From Aldehydirespirator sp965117015 (lineage in GTDB: Bacteria; Actinomycetota; Acidimicrobiia; Acidimicrobiales; Aldehydirespiratoraceae), in assembly GCA_965117015.1 (NCBI GenBank), contig OZ220747.1, positions 2,976,001 to 3,040,000 on the forward strand: a stretch of 64,000 nucleotides of DNA. Reading direction: 5' to 3'. The position numbers were made by a program, and so were the translations under genes. This document shows positions 33,901-43,714 of this stretch, piece by piece. The notes below the pieces were generated by a model. That model searched no databases and was not told the origin of the DNA. It saw only the letters and a list, made by a program, of their open reading frames with translations. How positions within the stretch are numbered: position 1 is the first letter of the stretch; every line of letters starts with the position of its first letter.

Positions 33901-34757
33901 TAGGAGACGATCCGGTCGCGGCGATGGACCCGGGCCAGGTGGGCGGCGAAGATCGCTCCCCCGGCCGGGCCGGACTCGACGAGCCTCACCGGGAACGCGG
34001 CCGCGGCGTCGCTGCTGATCAGGCCCCCGCCGGAGTGGATCAGCAGCAGCGGGCAGGCCGCGCCCATCCGGTGCAGCTCAGACTTGAGCCTGCGCAGGTA
34101 AGAGGCGATGAGCGGCTGCACGTAGGCGTTGGCGCACACCGTGTTGAACCGTTCGAACTCCCGCATCTGGGGCGAGACCTCGCAGCTCAGCGACACCGCC
34201 GCCGACGGGGCGGCCCCGAGCAGCAGTTCCCGGAACCGGCGCTCATGGTCCGGGTTCCGGTAGCTGTGCATGAACCCGACCGCGATCGACTCGTACCCGC
34301 CGTCCACCAGCCGTTCGACGACTTGGCGGGCGGCCCGCTCGTCGAACGCCAGCAGCACCTCGCCGCGGGCGCCGATGCGCTCGGGCACCACGTAGCGGTC
34401 CTTGCGCTCGATCAGGGGCGGGGGCAGCACGATGTTGAGGTCGTACTGCTCGAAGCGGCTCTCGGTGCGGGTCTCGATCACGTCGCGGAACCCGGCCGTG
34501 GTCACCAGCGCGGTCTTGGCGCCCCGGCGCTCGATCAGGGCGTTGGTGGCCAGGGTGGTGCCGTGGATGATCTGCGTGATCTCGTCCATGGCCACGCCCT
34601 CGCGGCCGGCCACGGATGCGATTCCCGCCAGGATCCCCTCCTCGGGCCGTTCGTGGGTGGTCAGCACCTTCGTGGACGTGAAGGATCCGTCGGGCCGTTC
34701 CAGGGCGACATCGGTGAAGGTGCCTCCGACGTCCACTCCGATCCGCGGGCCGCTCAT
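30990..34757 (-). CDS. Fused hydantoinase A/B (5-oxoprolinase-type) protein
   Basis: 1255 aa. Residues 1 to about 690 form HyuA: RIGVDVGGTFTDVALERPDG (ATP-binding), IIHGTTLATNALIERRGAKT, SYDMGGTTAKIALIEDG and AFGGAAPLHACRLIDKLGID. From about residue 710, MQIMWNRLISVVEEQALTLV begins HyuB, with GDVYLTNDPWKSTGHLHDIT and a C-terminal LPGGGGFGDPAERD. The two are separate in most bacteria and fused in eukaryotic 5-oxoprolinase. The reaction is ATP-dependent opening of a cyclic amide such as 5-oxoproline or N-methylhydantoin. It starts 12 bases after the SDR stop. Confidence 0.9.
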   Translation of the reverse strand: MSGPRIGVDVGGTFTDVALERPDGSFTSTKVLTTHERPEEGILAGIASVAGREGVAMDEITQIIHGTTLATNALIERRGAKTALVTTAGFRDVIETRTESRFEQYDLNIVLPPPLIERKDRYVVPERIGARGEVLLAFDERAARQVVERLVDGGYESIAVGFMHSYRNPDHERRFRELLLGAAPSAAVSLSCEVSPQMREFERFNTVCANAYVQPLIASYLRRLKSELHRMGAACPLLLIHSGGGLISSDAAAAFPVRLVESGPAGGAIFAAHLARVHRRDRIVSYDMGGTTAKIALIEDGSPRAAKTFETARTARFKKGSGMPISVPAIEMIEIGAGGGSIAAVDALGQIRVGPQSAGADPGPASYDRGGTAATVTDANVHLGRLHPENFLAPDISLSPELSTSALRDCVGLPLGLDDDAAAVGVAEVVDENMANAARTHAVESGKDLAGYSMVAFGGAAPLHACRLIDKLGIDEVLVPVGAGVGSAIGFLLAPFSYEATRSFYATSENFDTAGVRAVLEELAAEAEAFVRMGTSEPVAVEREVLMRYRGQGWEIPVTLPLGDFDEIAAQELTTTFVKAYEAFFGRAIDRLTIEAVSWSVTVSSVRDAPPAVEPITAGEPLRAAGTRLVHDPAAGGKVTTAVFDRRTLRAGDTVAGPALIIEDQTTTVIGSRHTAVVQPDLTLRIARSAHDAGDTASSPTASSAQHEVPMQIMWNRLISVVEEQALTLVRTAFSTSVREAGDLSAGVFDRSGRMIAQAVTGTPGHVNTMAASVGHFINEIGAESMRPGDVYLTNDPWKSTGHLHDITVATPVFLDDDPAGPGGAGGDEPVTLIGFFASTAHVVDIGGRGFGPDARELYEEGIRIPIMRWAERGRLNRDLVDIVRCNVREPDQVIGDIHGLAASNETGRRRLLEMLAEFGLSDLEELAAFVFDRTRRATLDALERVPNGVYRNTMRVDGYGDPVTLVAAVTVSDDGMHADFTGTSPVSPFGINVPITYAQAYFTYGMLVALAPELPNNYASLLPFTVSAPPGAILNAVEPDPVAIRHVIGHFVTDLCLGAIAPALPDVVPAEGSGALWNFQASARSADPSDPRPPVEMLMFNSGGSGARPRLDGLTATAFPSGVRTMSVEATEQVGPIVVWRKEIREDSAGAGRFRGGLGQVIEVAPADGYLFEFSAMFDRVDNPARGRAGGLDGASGAVRLDDGTPFGSKGKQTVPAGRRLILELPGGGGFGDPAERDAAAAANDLAQGYVSWG

Positions 34758-34769
34758 CGCCGGCTCCGG

Positions 34770-35573
34770 CTACAGGTCCTCGACGGCGGGGAAGGTGCTG
34801 GGCGGGACTATGTCCACAGTGGCCGAGCGCTGCTGGGCCAGCATCCCGCCGTCCACCCGCAGCGTCTCGCCGGTGATGTAGGAGGCGTCGTCGGAGGCCA
34901 GGAACAGCGCCGCTCCGGCCATGTCCAACGGCTCGCCGATCCGGCCGAGAGGCACGTTCTCGCCCCGCAGCGCCCGTTCGTCGGTTGTCATGCCGCTGGT
35001 GTCGATCGCTCCGGGCACCAGCGCGTTGACCCTCACGTTGTAGGGGCCGAGGTCCAACGCCATCGCCCGGGTGAGGGCCTCGATCCCGCCCTTGGTGGCG
35101 TCGTAGGCGGTGAACGACCGGTGGGCCCGTGTCGCGCCCCCCGAGCTCATGTTGACGATGCTGCCGCCGCCGTGGGTGGCCATGATGCGCGCCACCGGGT
35201 GCGACACCAGGAAGTGCCCGGTCAGGTTGACGTCGATGATGCGTCGCCACCACGCCTCGGTGGCCTCGAAGAAATGGAGCGTCGGGCTGACAATCCCGGC
35301 GTTGTTGACCAGCACGTCGATCCGGCCGTGCTCGGCCATGATCGCGTCCACCATGGCGCCCACCTGAGCGCTGTCGGACACGTCGGCCTGCACAGCCATC
35401 GCGGTGCCGCCGCGGTCTGTGATCGCCTCCGCGGTCCCGGCCGCAGCCTCGCCGTCGATGTCGTTCGCCGCAACCGCCGATCCCGCCTCGGCAAAGCGCT
35501 CAGCGATGGCCCGGCCGATCCCCCGTCCGGCCCCGGTCACCAGGACGATCTTGCCGCTCAAGGAGTCATGCAC
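34770..35573 (-). CDS. Short-chain dehydrogenase/reductase
   Basis: 267 aa. TGAGRGIGRAIAERFAEAGS, NNAGIVSP, NMSSGGATRA, the YDATK Tyr-Lys pair and ITGETLRVDGGML all fit a classical SDR. It heads a three-gene cassette with the HyuA-HyuB fusion and the FAD oxidase, placed between uvrC and rapZ. The C-terminal tail of about 20 residues after the usual GG ending is unremarkable. Substrate unknown. Confidence 0.88.
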   Translation of the reverse strand: MHDSLSGKIVLVTGAGRGIGRAIAERFAEAGSAVAANDIDGEAAAGTAEAITDRGGTAMAVQADVSDSAQVGAMVDAIMAEHGRIDVLVNNAGIVSPTLHFFEATEAWWRRIIDVNLTGHFLVSHPVARIMATHGGGSIVNMSSGGATRAHRSFTAYDATKGGIEALTRAMALDLGPYNVRVNALVPGAIDTSGMTTDERALRGENVPLGRIGEPLDMAGAALFLASDDASYITGETLRVDGGMLAQQRSATVDIVPPSTFPAVEDL

Positions 35574-35648
35574 CGGGGACCTCCCGCAGTCTCGCTCCGC
35601 AGCAGCCTATTCCCCGTCCCCCACGCCACGAGCGGTCGCCCGCAGGGT

Positions 35649-35838
35649 GAATTGGCAGCGGTGGGTGCCCGTTTGGGCGTTCTCGGCTGCCAGTTCCCGG
35701 GACCAGGCCGTGAGCCGGCCGAATTGGCAGCAGAACGCACGCTATCTGTGCACAACGCTGCCAATTCCCGGGACGAGGCTGTGAGCCGGCCGAATTGGCA
35801 GCAGAACGCACGCTATCTGTGCACGACGCTGCCAATTC
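35649..35838. repeat. Tandem 71-72-bp repeats with internal inverted repeat
   Basis: Three units start at 35649, 35721 and 35792. Each begins GAATTGGCAG and ends with the complement CTGCCAATTC (copy 1 CTGCCAGTTC) about 30-40 bases later, followed by CCGGGAC and a GTGAGCCGGCC link. Copies 2 and 3 are almost identical, sharing AGAACGCACGCTATCTGTGCAC; copy 1 has a different core. Each could fold as a hairpin. They fill the gap between uvrC and the SDR gene. Confidence 0.85.
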
Positions 35839-35854
35839 CGGGACAGGACCAGGC

Positions 35855-37704
35855 TCAGCCTCCGGGGTGGAACGCGGCGTGGATGTTCTTGGCCACCGCG
35901 TCGGGCAGCCAACCCAGAGCCTTCAGCTCGTGCAGTTCCGCCCGCTGGACCGCCCGCACTCCCCCGAGCTCCTTGGTCAGGCGGGCCTTGCGGACCGGGC
36001 CGAGGCCGGATATCCCGTCGAGGGCCGACCGGGTCATGCGCTTGCCTCGCAGGCTGCGGTGGTAGTCGATCGCGAAGCGGTGGCTCTCGTCGCGGATGCG
36101 CTGGAGCATGTACAGCGCCTCCGACTGGCGCGGGATGCGCACCGGCTCCGCCTGGCCGGGCACGAACACCTCCTCGAACTGCTTGGCCAGCGCCGCGGCC
36201 GGGATCTCGTCGTCGAGCCCCAGCTCTTGAAGCACCTGCACGGCCACGCCCAGTTGCCCCTTGCCGCCGTCCACCAGCAGAAGCTGCGGCGGGTACGAGA
36301 ATCTCCCGTCGCGGTCGGCCACCGGCCGGGACCGCTGCTCCAGGTAGCCGGTGAGGCGCCGGGTGAGCACCTCGTGCATGGCCGCGAAGTCGTCGTTGCC
36401 GGGCACCGAGCGCAGCCGGAACCTCCGATAGTCGGCCTTCTTGGGCAAGCCGTCCTCCAGCACGACCATCGAGCCCACGTAGTCCTGGCCCGACAGATGG
36501 CTCATGTCGTAGCACTCGATCCTGAGCGGGGCCTCGGCCAGCCCCAACTCCCGCTGCAACTCGTTGAGAGCCCGGGCCCGGCTGTTGTGGTCGGTGCTGC
36601 GCTTTAGCCGATGACGTGCGAACGACTCCTCAGCGTTGCGGGTGACGGTGTCCTGGAGCGCTCGCTTGGAGCCCCGCTGCGGCACCCGGATCTCGACCCG
36701 CGATCCCCGCATCTCGCTAAGCCACTCGGTGTAGAGACCGACCTCGGCCGGCGTATCGGGAGACAGCACCAGCTTGGGCCAGCCCAGCGGGTTGTCGTCG
36801 AAGTAGAGCCGCTCCAGTGCCCGGCTCACCAGCTCGGCCCGGTCGAGGTCCTCGGCCTTGTCGATCATGAATCCCCGCCGACCCATTACCCGGCCCCGGC
36901 GTACGAAGAACACCTGGACCGCAGCCTCCAGGGCGTCGTCCACCAGCCCGATCACGTCGAAGTCCTCGTTGCGGGAACCCACCATCTGCTGGGTCTCGAC
37001 TGCCTTTCTCACGGCTGCGAGCCGGTCTCGCAAGCGGGCGGCCCGCTCGTAGTCGAGTTCGCTGGCCGCGGCCGACATATCCGCTTCGAGGCGGTCGAGC
37101 ACCGGGTCGCTGTCGCCCTCCAGGAAGCGCAGCAGTTCGGCCACCATCTCGGCGTAGTCGTCGGCGGACACCTCGCCCACGCACGGTCCCGAGCACTTCT
37201 CGATGTGGTACAGCAGGCACGGCTTGCCCAGGCTGGCGTAGCGGCGGAACTTGCCGTCGGTGCAGGTGCGGATCGGGAACGTGCGCAGCAGCAGGTCGAG
37301 GGTGTCACGGATGGCGTAGGCGTGGCCGTAGGGACCGAAGTAGCGGTTGCCCTTGCGGCGCCGGCCCCGCATCACCATGGCCCGGGGCCACTCGTCGACC
37401 ATGGTCACGCACAGGAACGGGTACGACTTGTCGTCGGTGTAGCGCACGTTGAACCGGGGCTTGTGGCGCTGGATCAGCGAGAACTCGAGCATCAGGGCCT
37501 CGACCTCGTTGGCCACCTGGATCCACTCCACCGAGGCGGCGGCGTCCACCATCTGGCGGGTGCGCAGCGGCAGGTGCGAGCCGAAGTAGTTGTTGAGCCG
37601 GGAGCGCAGGCTCTTGGCCTTGCCGACGTAGATGACCCGGCCGTCGGCGTCGAGGAACTGGTAGGACCCGGGCGCGTCCGGCACAGACCCCGCCGCGGGT
37701 CGTC

Positions 37705-37711
<7 letters not shown>
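35855..37711 (-). CDS. uvrC: Excinuclease ABC subunit C
   Basis: 618 aa from GTG 37711, which overlaps the uvrA stop. GIY-YIG nuclease domain at residues about 10-95 (PGSYQFLDADGRVIYVGKAK, then LRSRLNNYF), a Cys cluster (CLLYHIEKCSGPCVG), a UVR helix pair (ELDYERAARLRDRL), the RNase H-like second nuclease domain (ECYDMSHLSGQDYVGSMVV, LLLVDGGKGQLG), and C-terminal helix-hairpin-helix motifs. It makes both incisions around a lesion held by UvrB. Length is normal. Confidence 0.97.
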
Positions 37712-40560
<2,849 letters not shown>

Positions 40561-40595
40561 GTTCAGACTCTACCCGCTGGCCCCGCGAGCATGGC

Positions 40596-40607
40596 GAACA
40601 TGTGTTC
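40596..40607. promoter_or_regulatory. SOS (LexA) box upstream of uvrA
   Basis: GAACATGTGTTC is a perfect GAAC-N4-GTTC palindrome, the actinobacterial/Gram-positive LexA site. It lies 36 bases before uvrA, so uvrA-uvrC should be DNA-damage inducible. I did not find one before uvrB. Confidence 0.8.
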
Positions 40608-40652
40608 ACAATCCCGCGAGCAGGGGCGCCGACCCGCGCCGGCACCGGCAGG

Positions 40653-41468
40653 TCAGCGCCAGAGGGCGACGGCGATGGTGGCGTTGTCGTCCAGGCCGAG
40701 GCGCACGGCCTCCGACAGGATGCTGCTTGCGACGTCCTCGGCGAATTCGGCCTCAGGCCCGCAGGCGGCCCCGATGCTGCCGCCGGACGAGGTGTCCGAG
40801 AACCATTCGACGCCGTGCTCGTACACGAACGGCTCCCACGCGCCGTCGCTGGCCAGGATCACCGCGTCGGGTTGCGAGCCTGCGCCTGACTCTCCGATTA
40901 TCTCGACTTCCACCGGCCCAGGCTCGGCGCCAACGGGCGGCATGCCAAGGCAGATCTCGATACTGCCGCCTGGGATCCGGTGTGGCCGGCCGCAGAGGAA
41001 ACCACTGAACCCACCAGCCTGCGCGGTGGCGATGAACGGCAGGGTGTCGCCCATCCAGCCGATGAGCAGACCGCCCTCGGGCGTCCAGGCGGCAACGCAC
41101 AGCGTGCTCATGGGGAACATGTGCAGGGGCACGGCGCGCGACCACACCTCCGGTCCGGTCAGCGCCAGCACACGCTCGTTGGCTTCCCCGAAGGCGACGG
41201 CCATCTCGTCGGGACTGGCGATCCGCGGAGGCAGCCCCTCCACCGCGGCCTGAGCGGCCTCGTCGCCCCGGGTGTGACCGCCCAGCCCGTCGGCCACCGC
41301 GATCACCCAACTCCCGTCCGACTCTGACAGCACCGCCAACGCCCGGTCCTCGTTCACCCGCCGAGGCCCGATGTCACTCACAGCCGCGACTGAGGCTGCC
41401 CGTCCCGAACGATCCGCGGCCTCTCCCACACCGCGATCATGCCACCGCGCGGTTGCCTGTTCCTTCAT
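40653..41468 (-). CDS. PP2C-family Ser/Thr protein phosphatase
   Basis: 271 aa. Metal-site motifs are intact: GPRRVNEDRALA, VADGLGGHTRGDEAAQA (DGxGGH), ILASDGAWE and LGLDDNATIAVALW (DN). An atypical central region (EICLGMPPVGAEPGPVEVEI) replaces the usual flap. It could reverse Ser/Thr kinase signalling; no kinase lies nearby. The start at 41468 overlaps the upstream small gene's end by 32 bases, so a downstream start is possible. Confidence 0.85.
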   Translation of the reverse strand: MKEQATARWHDRGVGEAADRSGRAASVAAVSDIGPRRVNEDRALAVLSESDGSWVIAVADGLGGHTRGDEAAQAAVEGLPPRIASPDEMAVAFGEANERVLALTGPEVWSRAVPLHMFPMSTLCVAAWTPEGGLLIGWMGDTLPFIATAQAGGFSGFLCGRPHRIPGGSIEICLGMPPVGAEPGPVEVEIIGESGAGSQPDAVILASDGAWEPFVYEHGVEWFSDTSSGGSIGAACGPEAEFAEDVASSILSEAVRLGLDDNATIAVALWR

Positions 41469-41859
41469 TGCGGATTGTGGTCACATTTCTGGTCACGACC
41501 TCCTTTCGCATTACGGCTGCATCCCGGATCGCGGCTACCTGTCGGATCGAGGCCACACTTGGAATCGCAGTTGCATCTCGGATGGTGCCCAGACCTGGCA
41601 TCACCGCCACGAGCGCCCGCACTCGCACGTCGAACAAGGCGACCCCCGCCGATATGGCTCGGCAAGCCCGAACGATGTCCTGAAGCTCCTCGATCGAGGC
41701 GCCCTCGATCCTTGCGAGACTCGCCATCCTCGCTGCACTAGCGGTGACTAGGTCGGACGCCCTCAACATCTCGGAGGCAGTCACGATGTCGCCAGCCGCC
41801 CACGCCAGCATCGTTGCGAGCCCGGCCTCAGCCTGCTCAGCCGCGTCCCTCCAGTGCAT
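41437..41859 (-). CDS. Hypothetical protein with Arg-rich hexapeptide repeats
   Basis: 140 aa from ATG 41859, 7 bases after the HNH gene's stop. The N-terminal half is helical (WRDAAEQAEAGLATMLAWAA, EGASIEELQDIVRACRAI). The C-terminus carries seven consecutive six-residue units at 41461-41586 of the type xIRxxx (TIRDAT, AIPSVA, SIRQVA, AIRDAA, VMRKEV, VTRNVT, TIRNEG). I do not recognise the protein. It overlaps the PP2C start. Coding status is likely but not certain. Confidence 0.45.
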   Translation of the reverse strand: MHWRDAAEQAEAGLATMLAWAAGDIVTASEMLRASDLVTASAARMASLARIEGASIEELQDIVRACRAISAGVALFDVRVRALVAVMPGLGTIRDATAIPSVASIRQVAAIRDAAVMRKEVVTRNVTTIRNEGTGNRAVA

Positions 41860-41866
41860 CTCGGTC

Positions 41867-43162
41867 CTAGGTGACCGCGAGGAGCGGTTGGGCTTCGACA
41901 TTGGGCACCCTGGGCTGGCGACTGGACGAACCGGCCCGGCGCCGCTCGCTGGGCGGGCTGTGGATCGGCGGCGGATCGGGAGCGCGGGCCGGGCCGCGAC
42001 GGATCCTCTCCGGGGGCGCGATGGTGTGCAGGTCACCGCTAGGCACGACTCGCCAGCCGTGGTGGTGGACCTTGTCATGGCACCCCCAGCACAGCAACAT
42101 GAGGTTGTCGATGTCGGTGGGTCCGCCCTGTGACCGTGGCCGTATGTGATGGGCTTGGCACACCGCGTAGTGCTCGCCGCATCCCGGGCATTCGCCGTAG
42201 CGGGCGATGAGCGCATCCATCTGGGCCTTGGTGGGTCGCGGCAGCGCAGGACCCCGCCACAACGGGACGCCCTTGCTGCTGTAGACGATCCCCACGATCC
42301 TTGCGTTGCAGAAGTGCTCCTCTAGCACGCTCGGAGGAATCACTCCCCCGCCGGCGACCTCAGCGAACGCCCGATCGCCGTCCGGACCCAAGTGCTGCAC
42401 GATGGCGACGTCAGCCGAAGGCGCTCCCTGGGTCCCCTCGCTGGTGCTAGTCGCAGTCAGAGTGTCCAACGCATCGGCGAGACGCTGCGAGAGGCTGCGC
42501 TTCTCACCTCCGGGACTCTTGAGGTCGCAGCGTCGCAGCCTCTCGGCCTCCTGCAGGAATCGCTTGCGCACCTTGGCGCCGGTCACCGGGTCCAGTTCGC
42601 CCCGCAGATGGACCATGCCGTCGTCGCCGTCCCAGATGCTCAGCCGCCGCCGAGCCCGCTGGCGCCGGTACTCGCCCTCGCCGCCATCGTTCTGGCGCTG
42701 CACCACCCACCGGCCAGCCTCCCGGGCGAACTGCTCAGGCGACAGGGAAGCGGCCTTCTCCAGTAGCTCATCGTCCCCCGCAACCTGACCCGCGCTGGTC
42801 TTCCCCGAGGCTCGCGCAAGCGTCTTGGCATTGGCCAAGGAGATATCGCCGTCCGCCAACGCTTCGCGCACGCCGGGCATCGACTGCAGTCGTCCGACCG
42901 CCTCGACCTGCCCGACCGCGTCGCGCCTCGACAGGCCCGCAGTCTGGGCCAGCACCCCGGCCCCGCCGTCGCCGTGCTGCTCCCCCGCCGCGACCAGCGC
43001 GGCCGCGTCGGCCTGCAACACAGCCACCTGCGCCGCGAACGCCTTCGACTCTGCCAGCACCCGCCGGCCGTCCGAAGTCGATGCGCCCCCGGAATTGACC
43101 AGACGGATCAACTCCGCCAGACCGTCCCGCACCTGCTGAGCAGCTTCAAACGCCATGTTCAT
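41867..43162 (-). CDS. DUF222/13E12-repeat protein with HNH nuclease domain
   Basis: 431 aa. The N-terminal DUF222 region (LSRRDAVGQVEAVGRLQSMP, LADGDISLANAKTLARASGK) is followed by the C-terminal HNH: CPGCGEHYAVCQAHHIRPRS then DNLMLLCWGCHDKVHHHGW, with paired Cys that would bind zinc. The 13E12 family is abundant in actinobacteria and often linked to mobile or repeated DNA. No terminal repeats or integrase are visible, so mobility is not shown here. Confidence 0.88.
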   Translation of the reverse strand: MNMAFEAAQQVRDGLAELIRLVNSGGASTSDGRRVLAESKAFAAQVAVLQADAAALVAAGEQHGDGGAGVLAQTAGLSRRDAVGQVEAVGRLQSMPGVREALADGDISLANAKTLARASGKTSAGQVAGDDELLEKAASLSPEQFAREAGRWVVQRQNDGGEGEYRRQRARRRLSIWDGDDGMVHLRGELDPVTGAKVRKRFLQEAERLRRCDLKSPGGEKRSLSQRLADALDTLTATSTSEGTQGAPSADVAIVQHLGPDGDRAFAEVAGGGVIPPSVLEEHFCNARIVGIVYSSKGVPLWRGPALPRPTKAQMDALIARYGECPGCGEHYAVCQAHHIRPRSQGGPTDIDNLMLLCWGCHDKVHHHGWRVVPSGDLHTIAPPERIRRGPARAPDPPPIHSPPSERRRAGSSSRQPRVPNVEAQPLLAVT

Positions 43163-43178
43163 AGCATGTCATAGAGGT

Positions 43179-43205
43179 GTGACATTAGTCAAGCATTGTT
43201 ATGAT
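43179..43205 (+). promoter_or_regulatory. Possible promoter of the 43257 gene
   Basis: GTGACA (43179-43184), a 15-base spacer and TATGAT (43200-43205). The interval is AT-rich compared with its surroundings. The spacer is short, so confidence is modest. Confidence 0.35.
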
Positions 43206-43256
43206 ATTTCAATGCTATTTCTGGACAACTGCCGGAAATCTGCGGAGGAGGCACTG

Positions 43257-43700
43257 ATGACGGGCACCATTCCTTTCGCTCGCGAGTCGTGGGTCGCGGT
43301 CAACCTGTACGCGATGCGCACCGACGGGCGCCAGACCCTGACCCTGGACGGCGTACCGCCGCCCGACTACGACCCGCAGCACACCGTGAACTACCTCGAC
43401 AAGTACGAGGACGGTCCCCACGAACTCGGGATCGGCGGCACGTTCTACTGCATCAAGACCAACGAGCCGGCTCCACCGGACATGGTCACAGCGTTGGTCG
43501 AGGCCCTCACCGCCAGGGGCCGCGGCCGCTGGCTCAGAGTCGTGCGCGAGCCCGTCCGCGAGCACACCCTGCAACTCTGGGACGCCGACGGCCGCCTCCT
43601 CGACGATCAGCCCCCGAGATGCACCTGCGGCGGCGGCATCGCCGTGGACCCAGTCGCAGTGCTCTGCTGGTCCGGAGCCGAGATCTTCGAAGCAACCTGA
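43257..43700 (+). CDS. Hypothetical protein
   Basis: 147 aa from ATG 43257, chosen for the GGAGGAGG box 5-8 bases upstream; an upstream extension in frame lacks one. The sequence ESWVAVNLYAMRTDGRQTLT, then YDPQHTVNYLDKYEDGPHEL and TFYCIKTNEPAPPDMVTALV, has no motif I can name. A CTCGG pair near the C-terminus (PPRCTCGGGIAVDPV) is the only Cys cluster. It converges on uvrB. Confidence 0.6.
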   Translation: MTGTIPFARESWVAVNLYAMRTDGRQTLTLDGVPPPDYDPQHTVNYLDKYEDGPHELGIGGTFYCIKTNEPAPPDMVTALVEALTARGRGRWLRVVREPVREHTLQLWDADGRLLDDQPPRCTCGGGIAVDPVAVLCWSGAEIFEAT

Positions 43701-43714
43701 CCCACCAATCGCAG

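Noticed and set aside
35649..35838. Tandem repeats considered as a CRISPR
   Set aside because: Only three units, the inter-arm parts are conserved rather than variable, and there are no cas genes.
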